This document shows positions 1 to 7,660 of a stretch of 24,545 nucleotides of DNA, in pieces. The DNA is taken from assembly GCA_003990745.1 (NCBI GenBank), contig RBNI01001075.1, forward strand, positions 1 through 24,545, given 5' to 3'. The notes below the pieces were generated by a model. The model ran no database searches. It saw only the letters and a program-made list of their open reading frames with translations, and was not told where the DNA came from. Position 1 is the first letter of the stretch; each line of letters opens with the position of its first letter. Both the position numbers and the translations under genes were made by a program. This DNA is from Jimgerdemannia flammicorona (Eukaryota > Mucoromycota > Endogonomycetes > Endogonales > Endogonaceae).

Positions 1-26
1 AAAAAAAAAAAAAGTATAGCATCAGG

Positions 27-602
27 ATGACCAGCTATGAGCAATCAAAGAAGGAGAAGAAGGTCACTATCTAGGAAGAATATACCAGTAGTGAAGAATC
101 TACCACAGAAGAGGAAGAAGAATCTAAAGATGGAAATGATCTCAGACTCAATCCCCAAATCAACCTGGTGGATGACAGGCCAGAAGACAATGTGTGGGCC
201 AGATATACCATCTCCATCACTATTGGAGCTATTGTAGGAGAGATCAAAGGATGCCCTATATGCCTCAAGAGACACAAGTACCTCAAGCACTCTTCCAAGA
301 TCATTGGGAAAAGGAATTCGCCTGGCACAGTCTGCTCCAAGTGCAGAAGAAAGAAGAAAAAATGCAGACATATCTCAGAGATGCCTGCCACCAAAGCTGC
401 AGAAGTACAAGCAATTTGGGATCAAGAATTATCTGAGGAAGTAGAAACCCCTGAACAGGAGGTTTCCAATCAAAAAGTACCTGAAGAGGAAGATATTCCT
501 GAACTCATTCCCTGGGATGACCCTCACTGGACACCACCCAAAGATAATGACCCCTGGAATATTGAAGAAGGACCCAGTACTATCCCCATTATTCCCAAAT
601 AA
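27..602 (+). pseudogene. Cys-rich, acidic gag-like protein remnant
   Basis: The frame opens with ATG at 27, has one TAG at 72-74, and then stays open to a TAA at 600-602, about 190 codons. The N-terminal part is rich in Glu, Ser and Lys. A CX2C pair at 252-263 (Cys-Pro-Ile-Cys) is followed 23 residues later by CSKCRRKKKKC at 333-365. That spacing (CX2CX6C with a basic middle) matches the first half of a fungal Zn2Cys6 cluster, but the second half is absent downstream. The C-terminal part is acidic and Trp/Pro-rich (WDDPHWTPPKDNDPW). I do not recognise the family. A nucleic-acid-binding gag tail is the most economical guess because of the dUTPase downstream, and a captured host zinc-cluster fragment is the alternative. 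Confidence 0.45.
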
Positions 603-1221
603 GAAACATACCAAGAAAGAGCCTTTTGGCTAGGAAGATATCTACATCAAATAGTCTTTCACTCTTCCTGAGACTACTGCTATCAGTGCTACCTACTGGA
701 CCAATAAGAGAGACAGAGGCCCCAAAGATTAGAACTCTCAACCACAGTTACACAGTCAACTACCTTCGAAGAGGTCACTACCAAGTTATAAAGCTAATTC
801 AGAGGACAAGGTCTCTTTACCCAAAAAGAAGTATACCCCTTGGCCACCCTTCTCCCAACTTATGATCAAGATGGATACTGATTCCTAAGACAACAAGAGA
901 TCAATAACTGGGAACAGTACTTCTGAGCAATGAGATATTGCAACCATGGAAGACACTCAGACTGTCAAGACTACAGATACCAGAAGATTCATCTCAGCCA
1001 GGATATTGCAATTCACATCTTAAAGAGAGGAGATAACAGAGGTTGGATCTGAAAAAGTCAGACCAAGAAGTCAGGAAGAATGACTCTCAAGATCTATGAT
1101 TTAGGAGAAGACATCCTAGCTCTCATCAGATACACAACTCACCAAGGATAAATAGAGAATGCTACCAACTTCATAGAAGCCCTAGATCCTATAGAGAAGA
1201 GAGGAATCAACTATCTCTAAG
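603..1221 (+). other. Decayed coding-like spacer of element D
   Basis: No ORF of useful length is present. Frame 3 around 1023-1210 reads like protein (an alternating charged/hydrophobic stretch containing LKIYDLGEDILALIRYTT) with only three stops, so this is probably decayed coding sequence between the gag-like segment and the dUTPase rather than a true intergenic region. A CNHGRHSDC string lies near 940-970 but does not fit a zinc-knuckle spacing. No RNA gene or other signal seen. Confidence 0.35.
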
Positions 1222-1461
1222 ATCCCTCTACTGGAGCCAGATGGACTAGCCATGCAGTCATCTTAAGGAACTTATATTCAAATGATCTCAAGGTCTGGAC
1301 TTGCCAGACAAGGAATAACTATAGAAGGAAGAACTATAGATTCAGAATACACAGGCAAAATTAAGATCATTTCCTACAACAGTAGCACAGAATGGCACCA
1401 AATTATTAGAGGACAGAAGATTGCTCAAGCAGTCTTCATAGAAGTCAAGACTCCACCTTAT
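1222..1461 (+). pseudogene. Divergent dUTPase fragment (motifs 2-4)
   Basis: The frame containing 1282 shows dUTPase landmarks in order. GLAMQ and, after one TAA, GTYIQ form the strand before motif 2. SRSGLARQG is motif 2, with the Arg-Ser that contacts phosphate. EGRTIDSEYTGKI is motif 3, with the Asp that positions the catalytic water and the Tyr that stacks on the base. GQKIAQAVF is motif 4. Motif 1 (AGYDL type) is not recognisable upstream and motif 5 is missing because LINE-1 starts about 10 residues after motif 4. Trimeric dUTPases hydrolyse dUTP to dUMP and pyrophosphate. The sequence differs clearly from the dUTPase of element A (RSGLA against QSSLA; SEYTGKI against GFTSKI), so D is a different element lineage. 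Confidence 0.75.
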
Positions 1462-1545
1462 ATCTTTCTCTGGTATCATTCAGGTTACACAACCTTTGGA
1501 AAGTACTTACAACATCATTCTTGAAGAAAAGAGACTAGCCACATA

Positions 1546-3482
1546 GTGACTGACAGGCAATCTGAGGTGTGTACTAGGCAGGGTAGCCTAAGCACATTTG
1601 ACTGGAAGCATATGGAGAGAGGCCCTGGCCTGGGGGGTAGTATGAGGGGGCTACTAGTAGGAGGATATAGAAGGGGAGGAAGCAGTAGTGGAGGACAGGG
1701 GTCTGGGAGGGTGAGCTTTGCAGAGATGGTGAAGGAGAGACAGCAGGTATCTGGGCTAGAGGGATGGCTGAGGAAAGGCAAGAAGATGGGGAAGGTGGCA
1801 GTATATGGGGGAGTAGTCCTTGGTGGTGGGGGCAGTGGAGCTGGGGGTATAGTGTCTGAGGTGAGCATAATGGCTGATGGTGATGGGACAGCCAATCTGG
1901 AAAAAAATCCAGATGTGACTACTGATGGTGAGGCTGAGTAGCTGGGGCTTAGAAGGTAGGGAGATTTGGCAGATGGTGTAATAGGTCTGGTAGTGGCCCT
2001 ATTACTTAAAAAGTTGATCTCAGCATTTATGCTTATGCTGTGCTTCTGGGGCCTAGTGGTGATGGTGAAAATGGTACTGAGGCTTATTACTAAGCAGGTG
2101 GCTGGAGCAGCATCAGTAAGTTTCTAAAGGGATTGGAGGGAGTGGAGGTGGGCTTTGAGGAGGCTAGGCCTTTGGAGGAGATACTGAAGGTTGGATTGAT
2201 GTTGGAGAGGTGTGTGTTCCAATGGTATATTGTCTGAGATGGGATCCCAGGGTGGTATAACTGCTGGTGAAAGGAGTGCCCATGGTGACAGTGGTAGAGA
2301 TGAGAAGGAGAGTTGAGGAGATCATGGCTGAGTATGGAGAGATAGTGGATATTAGATTCAGAGTCTGGGAAGGGACCTCACTTAGGACTGGGGATGTTGA
2401 TGTGAAGATTTGGCTGGCAGGGAAGGAAGCTACTGGGAAAGCAAGAGACTGGCCTTCGGTGATGGTCTGGGGAGCAATCTTGTACAAGGTGATGAGTGTA
2501 AAGAGGAGTGAGGAGGAGGAAGAGGACTTATTAGAAGCACTAAAAGAGCTGAGTGGTGCTGTGAAGCAGTGGGCAAAGGCTTGGAAGACTTTTGTAGAGT
2601 CAACACATTTGGAGGTAGTGGATGGGAAGTGGATTCAAGTGGACAAGAGGCAGTGGGAAAGAGCTCAGAGATGTAAGAGGCAGAAGGAGCTGCTGGCTAA
2701 GCTAGAGGGTAGACCACAGAAGGATGCAGGCAGAATGATGGAGGCAGGGGATATCAAAGCAAGTGTCTGGGCCAGTGAGGGTGGAGGGAGTACAGGGAAG
2801 GGGACAAGAGAGGACAGGGAGGTGACTGGTAATGACCCATATGCTGATGGTATATTTGAGGTCTGGGAGGAGGCCTGAGAGGACTCACCTACCCCTACTT
2901 CTCTTATCAGATGAGGTCTAGCTTCCTGAAGCAGAGTGGTAGAGAATGTGTCAATGCAGAGAGCCCAGCAAGTGCAATTTGGAGTTCCAGAGATGGCAAA
3001 TGGGGGACAAGTAGTGGCAGTTGGAGAGGAGGAATTGGTGGATGTCCCAGAGGTGTGGGATGAGTCTGCGAGTGCTGGGGCTGACACTACAATGCTGGAT
3101 GGAGGGAGGCCAGTGACTCCTGGAGGGAAGGAGGTGGGGAACCTACTTTGGATATGTAGGAAGATGAATAACTTGGCAGCTGAAGAGTTGGGTGAGGTGA
3201 ATCTGAAAGTATTGAGCAATGAGCATTGGGCACAGATCCTGCAGAGGGATAGAGTGGTGATGGTATTAAAGATGGAAATCCTTGTAGTATATCTAGAGAA
3301 GGAAGGGTATGAGGTGGATAAGAAGTGGGAGGCAGAGCTGGTAGATATTGCTGGTGAGAGGGCTGAATACTGCTGGACTAAGTGTCATGGATTGTAGCTC
3401 TGACAGGAGACCTGTCTGAAGTACCAGAAGGAGTTTGAGGAGAAGGCAAATGGGGAGATGAATGAGCTGTTGGCTGGATTGG
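1546..3482 (+). pseudogene. LINE-1 ORF1, N-terminal and central part (decayed)
   Basis: GTG at 1546 aligns with the ATG of LINE-2 ORF1 at 23882, so the start codon is lost. Frame 1 runs to a TAG at 1939-1941 (Gly-rich basic region). A missing A near 2110, where LINE-2 has GTAAAG and this copy GTAAG, begins a series of frame changes. Frame 2 is then open at 2267-2878 and 2936-3397. The middle part is rich in Glu/Lys with VEEIMAEYGEIVDIRFRVW; the C-terminal part is Glu-rich and probably helical. LINE ORF1 products bind element RNA and form the RNP, but I see no CCHC knuckle in this one. The reading frame continues across element A into 12630-12712. Confidence 0.75.
3478..3482. repeat. Target-site duplication of element A, left copy (ATTGG)
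   Basis: ATTGG directly precedes the TGTAATA end of the left LTR and is repeated at 12625-12629 directly after the TATTACA end of the right LTR. A 5-bp duplication is usual for Ty3/gypsy integrases. Confidence 0.93.
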
Positions 3483-3899
3483 TGTAATAACTCTCACTTC
3501 TACCCCTCTCTTATCCTTTGGATAATTAGGGAAGTGGACTATTACTTAGGGACTTAGTACACAATGTGTACCAAGAAGCCTTCAGTTTGAGGAAGCACTC
3601 ACTTATAAGTAATTGTAGTGGCAGTGCCTTCTGTTTCAAAGGTCTTTCTCTTGTGCCCTATTTCAAGGGTCTTGTTCTTTACTGTGCACAGACTGAATTC
3701 GCCTTGGAATTCAGGTTCAATGGGTTTACTTAAGTCTTTGGAGATTTATATACTGGTCTCAGTTCTGACAGAATTTAGCTAGGCTTCTGGAGTTTAGTCA
3801 GAAACACTAGAGTCACTTAGATGTCATTACTAAGACTCAGGGGAATGTGTGTGTGTGGGGGGGACTTGATTCTTGTATCAAGGACTGAACTAAAACTGC

Positions 3900-3932
3900 T
3901 TTATTTCAGATAGAAACTGGGGGGTATTTATA
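3900..3932 (-). promoter_or_regulatory. LTR core promoter and poly(A) signal
   Basis: On the - strand TATAAATACCC (TATA box at 3925-3932) is followed 20 nt after its end by AATAAA (3900-3905). Transcription would be expected to start 25-30 nt after the TATA box, so the AATAAA lies at or just before the R region. Both motifs and their spacing recur in the other three LTRs. The transcription start itself is inferred. Confidence 0.65.
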
Positions 3933-4190
3933 CAAGTTGGTCCACGATTTCTAACTAAGTATGAGTGACTAATTTGGTAACTATAATGAGGTTTGTGATC
4001 ACGACCTTTGTCAGGTGGTTTTTGGCAAAAAATAACTTTGTGATCAGGATCTCAATTATTAGACAATGATCAGCTGCTGTAGCAACTGTTGCTGTGGTGC
4101 CGATTGTTGGGGATAAGCTGGATATCATTTTCCATATTGTTTCACATTGATCATCATTTGTAATTCATATGTTGTGCTTCATTTGTATGA

Positions 4191-4216
4191 TGACGTCATT
4201 GCTGCTGGGTCATGTG
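4191..4216 (-). promoter_or_regulatory. CRE/ATF palindrome and decayed E-box in U3
   Basis: TGACGTCA, the full CRE/ATF palindrome, is at 4191-4198. About 12 bp further lies CATGTG (4211-4216) in TCATGTGATC. The partner LTR reads TCACATGATC at this point, so the ancestor was probably TCACGTGATC, with a CACGTG E-box. Both lie upstream of the TATA box in the element's own orientation, where U3 enhancers sit. Binding is inferred from motif identity only. Confidence 0.5.
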
Positions 4217-4267
4217 ATCACTCATCTCATCATATCCCATCTGTTAGCACTCTTTTATTCTATTACA

Positions 4268-4280
4268 TCCTTCCCCCCTT
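4268..4280 (-). other. Polypurine tract of element A
   Basis: On the - strand a 13-nt all-purine run, AAGGGGGGAAGGA, abuts the TGTAATA end of the 3' LTR. It is the expected plus-strand primer for reverse transcription. The homologous tract in element B is AAGAAGGGAAGGA (16593-16605). Element C has lost it. Confidence 0.85.
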
Positions 4281-4302
4281 AGAAATCAATGTCCTCGTTG
4301 AT

Positions 4303-5421
4303 TCAGAAATTAAGAACCAGAGGAGAGAAAGGTGGAGAATCTTCCTCAGGGTTGTTGCCATCTTCTTCAGTAGCAAGGGGGGTGGTTGCTGATGGCTCGC
4401 TGTCTAGGATGGAGAAGTCAATGAGGTCTGCAAATGGTTCTTGCATTGGGATGGGTGCTGGCATAGGTGTTCTCCATCTGATGTAGTTGGGGCCATCCAA
4501 GTAGGGTTCTTGGTCCTCGTGCCTGGGAATATCCATTTGGATAGGTGGTCCTTCAAAGAGGTCAGATAGACCTTGGAGCCATTGGTCAGGGTTGTCATTC
4601 AGGAGGGGGCTTTGCAGTCAGTAGACTGGAGGGTAATCCAGGAGTTGGCTTCTTGGGCTACCTTGATCTCTAGTTCGTCAACCTCGAAAAAAGAGAGGTT
4701 CTGGAAGTCCTTCAGTTAGACATAGTTGAGGTTGGGGATTGCAAAGGGTGTATGGCACATGATTTGATGGACCTTCTTGGCAAGTCTTTGCTCATTCCTG
4801 TCCAGGTGGGTCCAATCAGAGACTTGGTCCATGGGCAGGTCCTTTGCCTATTAGAGGAGTTGATGGCCAATCTCGTATTCATGATAGATCTCTAGGTGGC
4901 TGGTGGCAAGGTAGGCTCTTTCGATGACTTCATGGCAGTTGAGGATATAATGTCCTAGGTCCTGACTAGAGAGGTCAAGGGCCTCTGAGCGGCAGTTCCT
5001 TCCTTGGATAGCAACCTGGATGTGTCCAAAGAGGTGGTCAACCTGGCTTGGGAGGGGCCAGCTATGGTGGGCAGTTTGGTAGTAGGTAGCTTGGTTGCAG
5101 GTAGTGGGCATTCTTATCTTATCTTTTTTTTGTGAGGAGAGGGGGATGAGAGTTGTGGGGTATTCTTGCCTTGGGTATTTATACTTATTCACCCATCTGG
5201 TGTGACCTTCTTTTGGTCATACTTTCCAGCAAAATGTGTGACCTGTTGCTTTAAGCAGGGCATGTGCTGGTCACATGGGAAAATTCTGATTCTCAAAGAT
5301 ATTGTCACTCGTAGTCATGGTTACACAGGGTTAACAGGTCTTGGTCCTCTTTTTTTTTGCCTGGTTGGCACATTTGTGAGGACTGGCCATCCTTGTCTAG
5401 GGCGAGGGCTCTCATTGTCAT
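4303..5421 (-). pseudogene. ORF3 of element A, unknown protein after the chromodomain
   Basis: This coding sequence lies between pol and the 3' LTR, in the same sense as gag-pol. It is conserved in frame and sequence in elements B and C, so it is a real third gene of the family. The C-terminal end (DSEPS..P..EEDGNNPEEDSPPFSP) is acidic and Pro-rich and stops 22 nt before the polypurine tract. The central part contains FGHIQVAIQGRN and ATSHLEIYHEYEIGHQLL. Two possible starts exist: ATG at 5421, or ATG at 5111, 65 bp after a TATAAATA. Copy A has a 1-bp insertion near 5295 and stops near 4850 and 4720. I see no signal peptide, membrane segment, zinc motif or known fold. The position is that of env in retroviruses, but nothing supports an envelope function. 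Confidence 0.7.
5176..5183 (-). promoter_or_regulatory. TATA-like site before the internal ATG of ORF3
   Basis: TATAAATACCC on the - strand, 65 bp before ATG 5111 and identical to the LTR core promoter string. The same motif at the same 65-bp distance is present in elements B (17496-17503) and C (23635-23642). It could also simply encode Tyr-Lys-Tyr-Pro if ORF3 starts upstream. Confidence 0.4.
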
Positions 5422-5757
5422 GGCTAGGGGTTCGAACCTCTTGGAAATAGACTTTTCTTGTAATCTGAGACAATTCCTAGTAACAATATCTGTCACATGG
5501 ATGGACTTAGACTGGTTTCGACACTGTTGGCTTTTCTAAGTTCTATATGAAGCATCTGTCATCATCCAGCAGAGATGACACAGATGGCATAAAATGGAGT
5601 TATTCAAATGCATTTTGCTATAATATGCTAGACTGTCCTTTATTCGGGCCTCTTCTTGTTGGTTATCTATAGTGTTCCTTTTTGCTGCAATGTTTGGTAT
5701 TATATGCTTCTGGATAAAATATGTAGTCTTCTTTTGTTCACTATGTGTTCTGAAATC
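5422..5757 (-). other. Spacer between pol and ORF3
   Basis: Between the pol stop (TGA at 5758-5760) and the first ORF3 ATG the sequence is AT-rich. It is alignable to element B (17741-18072). The ORF3 frame stays open upstream of its ATG to a TAG near 5540, so some of this may be ORF3 N-terminus. No other gene is seen. Confidence 0.4.
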
Positions 5758-7289
5758 TCAGAGCTGCAAGTCCTTCCTTTGCTGGGGAGTAAGTGTTTCC
5801 ATGTAGTCCTAGAGGGCTTCACATGCATTCTTCAGAGCTTCTTCTTTTTCCCAGATGGCGTCATGGGTGGGGTAACCCTTCTACTTGATCAGAAAAAACC
5901 ACTTGACTGTTTTGGGATATTTGTGGACCTTGTGGTCAAGTACTTCCTCAATTTCGAATTCCTCATGATCATTGATCCTAATTGAGGGTGGTGGTGGAAC
6001 TGTACACTTGGGGAATGGGTTCTCATGGTAGTCCACCAATTGGCTGATATGGAATACTGGGTATACTTGGATATTGTGAGGGAGTTGCAACTTGTAGTTG
6101 ACTTTGCTGATCTTTTCTACAATCTTGTATGGTCCAATTCTTCTAGCATGGAGTTTTTTAGCTGGTTGTTGTGCCAGGGTGTCAGGGTGGAGGTAGTCTG
6201 TTCTAAGCATGACCATGTCACCAATGTTATAGGAGACTTCTCTTCACTTCAAGTTTGCATACTTGGTTTGGTAATCTTATGCTTCTATGAGAGCATCTCT
6301 TGTCATTTGGGTAAGATCAGAAATGGTCTCAGCCAGATCTTAGGCTGCTGGGACTGCTGATTTCGCAGTAGTACTTGGGGTCCTTGGGTGTTGACCGTGG
6401 TTCAGGAAGAATGGAGTCTTCTTTGTGGAGGTTTGCTGACTGTTGTTGTAGGCAAACTCAGCATGGGCTAGATACTTGTCCCAATCATTTTGCTTGTAAC
6501 AGCAGAAGATGCTAAGCATCTGTTTGAGAGTCCTGTTGGTTCGCTCAGTTTGACTGTCAGTTTGAGGGTGGTAGGCAGTAGAGAACTTCAGCTTGGTTCC
6601 ATGGAGGGAGAAGAATGCCTTCCAGAAGTTGCTTGTGAACTTGGTATCTCAGTCAGATACAATGGTGCTAGGCATGCCATGTAGCCTGAATACTTGATTG
6701 AGAAAAATCTCAGCAATCTCTGGTGCTGTAGCAGTGGTCTTGGTGGGTACAAAATGAGCTTGTTTACTTAGGTGGTCCATGAATACCATGATGGCATCCC
6801 ATCCTGCCTTGGTCTTGGGGAGTTGGACAATGAAGTCCATTGCAATCTGGTCCCAGTTGTGGCTTGGGATAGGCAAGGGTTGCAGGAGTCCTGCTGGTAG
6901 CTTGTTATCACTTTTGAACCTTTGGCACATCTCGCATGAGGCCACAAAGTCTTTGATGTCCTTGGTCATCTTTGGCCAGTAGAACTCTCTTGAGAGGAGG
7001 TTGTAGGTCTTTTCTAAACCAAAGTGTCCTGCTGCAGGAGTATTATAGAGTTCCTGCATGATCTTGAGTTGCAGAGTATCATTGTTGGGTACAACCACTC
7101 CGTCATGGTCCCTGTAGATAAGTCCATCATGGTAAGTGAATCTCTTGGCCATTTGCCTCATGGGTTCTGGGACCTCGGCCCCTGGGTCTTGGCAGAATTA
7201 AAGAAATTTCATCAAGGGGCTGTCTTGCTGGTAGCCATCCTTGATCATTTAGGTAAGGTCTCCAATTACCTCAACCATGAAGACAAGTT
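5758..7289 (-). pseudogene. Integrase with C-terminal chromodomain (element A)
   Basis: Integrase inserts the cDNA. The H2C2 zinc domain is seen as AAGHFGLEKT (about 7025) and CEMCQ (about 6925); the first His is replaced by Tyr (ELYNTP, against ELHDTP in B). The catalytic residues are Asp in AMDFIV (about 6830), Asp in STIVSD (6652-6654) and Glu in TER (6544-6546), a DD35E spacing with all three intact. RRIGPYKIVEKI (about 6140) is the GPY/F module. A chromodomain follows at 5833-5970: EEFEIEEVLDHKV, then KGYP and DAIWEKEEAL. Its expected Trp before KGYP is a TAG at 5881-5883. Stops such as TGA directly after the second Asp interrupt the frame. Chromodomains of this class bind methylated histone H3 and steer integration to heterochromatin. 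Confidence 0.92.
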
Positions 7290-7660
7290 CATCTTCCATG
7301 TATCTGGAGAAACCATCAGCCACACGGTTGGTTTTGCCTGAGATATACTTGATTTCCATATCAAAGTTGGTAATGATTTCCATCCAGCGGGCTTGTCTGT
7401 AGGTCAGCATGGGCTGTGTGTGAATATACCACAGTGCATAGTGATCAGTGTAGGCCACAAATAGTTGTCCTAGGAGGAAATGGCACCATTCCTGGAGTGC
7501 AGTAACAATGGCCAGGAGTTTCTTCTCATGAGTAGTATACTGAGTCTCAGCTGGCTTGAGCTTTTGGGAAAGGTAGGCCACTGGGCAGTCTTCTTGGCTG
7601 AGTACTGCTCCAATAGCAATGTCAGAGGCATCTATGGTCAGGGTGAATGGCCTGGTAGAG
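7290..7660 (-). pseudogene. RNase H domain (element A)
   Basis: Typical Ty3/gypsy RNase H: FTLTIDASDIAIGAVLSQED carries the first catalytic Asp. ETQYTTHEKKLLAIVTALQEW holds the catalytic Glu, and FVAYTDHYALWY the third acidic site. The domain ends in ISGKTNRVADGFSR, the usual N-x-VAD-x-LSR tail. It is uninterrupted from 7911 to 7249, in the phase of integrase. It removes the RNA strand of the RNA-DNA hybrid during cDNA synthesis. Confidence 0.92.

Larger units (their letters stand above)
1..1461 (+). mobile_element. Remnant of an older retroelement (element D), interrupted by LINE-1
   Basis: This stretch precedes the 5' end of LINE-1 and carries decayed coding sequence on the + strand: an acidic, Cys-rich segment at 27-602 and a dUTPase-like segment at 1222-1461. 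The dUTPase stops before its motif 5, exactly where sequence alignable to the 5' leader of LINE-2 begins (about 1462). LINE-1 therefore appears to have inserted into this element. No LTR, RT or integrase is visible, so its class is inferred from the gag-like plus dUTPase combination found in elements A-C. The 13 adenines at the window edge may be a tail of something further left or simply A-rich sequence. Confidence 0.5.
1462..3482 (+). mobile_element. LINE-1, 5' part (Tad-like non-LTR retrotransposon)
   Basis: This is the left half of a LINE that resumes at 12630 after element A. Its 5' leader (about 1462-1545) and ORF1 align with the intact LINE-2 at 23801-24545. Shared blocks include TACTAGG after the start region, the Gly-rich linker, the LADGV..L.VALLLKK stretch and GVEVGFEEA. 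Most differences are CpG in LINE-2 against TpG or CpA here. The leader has no promoter I can name. The element is on the opposite strand to elements A, B and C. The 3' end is outside the window. Confidence 0.85.
3483..4267 (-). repeat. 3' LTR of element A
   Basis: Starts TGTAATAACT and ends CTATTACA, 785 bp, the same length as its partner at 11840-12624. Differences from the partner are nearly all transitions (for example GCACTCAC here against GTGCTCGC there, both derivable from a CpG-containing ancestor). It holds a GT-run followed by a G-run near 3847-3863 that varies in length between the four LTRs. A TGACTAA (AP-1-like) string in the GAGTGACTAATT segment is conserved in all four copies. 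Confidence 0.97.

Noticed and set aside
1..13. Poly(A) run as the tail of a LINE or retrogene
   Set aside because: It lies at the window edge with nothing visible to its left, and no target duplication can be tested.
333..365. A host zinc-cluster transcription factor gene
   Set aside because: Only half of the Cys pattern is present, no regulatory domain follows, and dUTPase sequence lies downstream in a repeat context.
1515..1895. A Pro-rich protein encoded on the - strand opposite LINE-1 ORF1
   Set aside because: It is the complement of the Gly-rich ORF1 linker; low-complexity G-rich sequence gives long open frames on both strands.
3846..3863. GT-rich run in the LTR as a telomere-like or Z-DNA element
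   Set aside because: A short variable microsatellite (GT then G run) present in every LTR copy; no further structure supports a role.
4303..5421. ORF3 as an envelope gene
   Set aside because: Position alone suggests it. There is no signal peptide, membrane anchor or cleavage site in any of the three copies.
5656..7341. Open frames on the + strand inside element A
   Set aside because: They mirror the integrase and RNase H coding strand, show no family motifs, and owe their length to the codon use of the true - strand frame.
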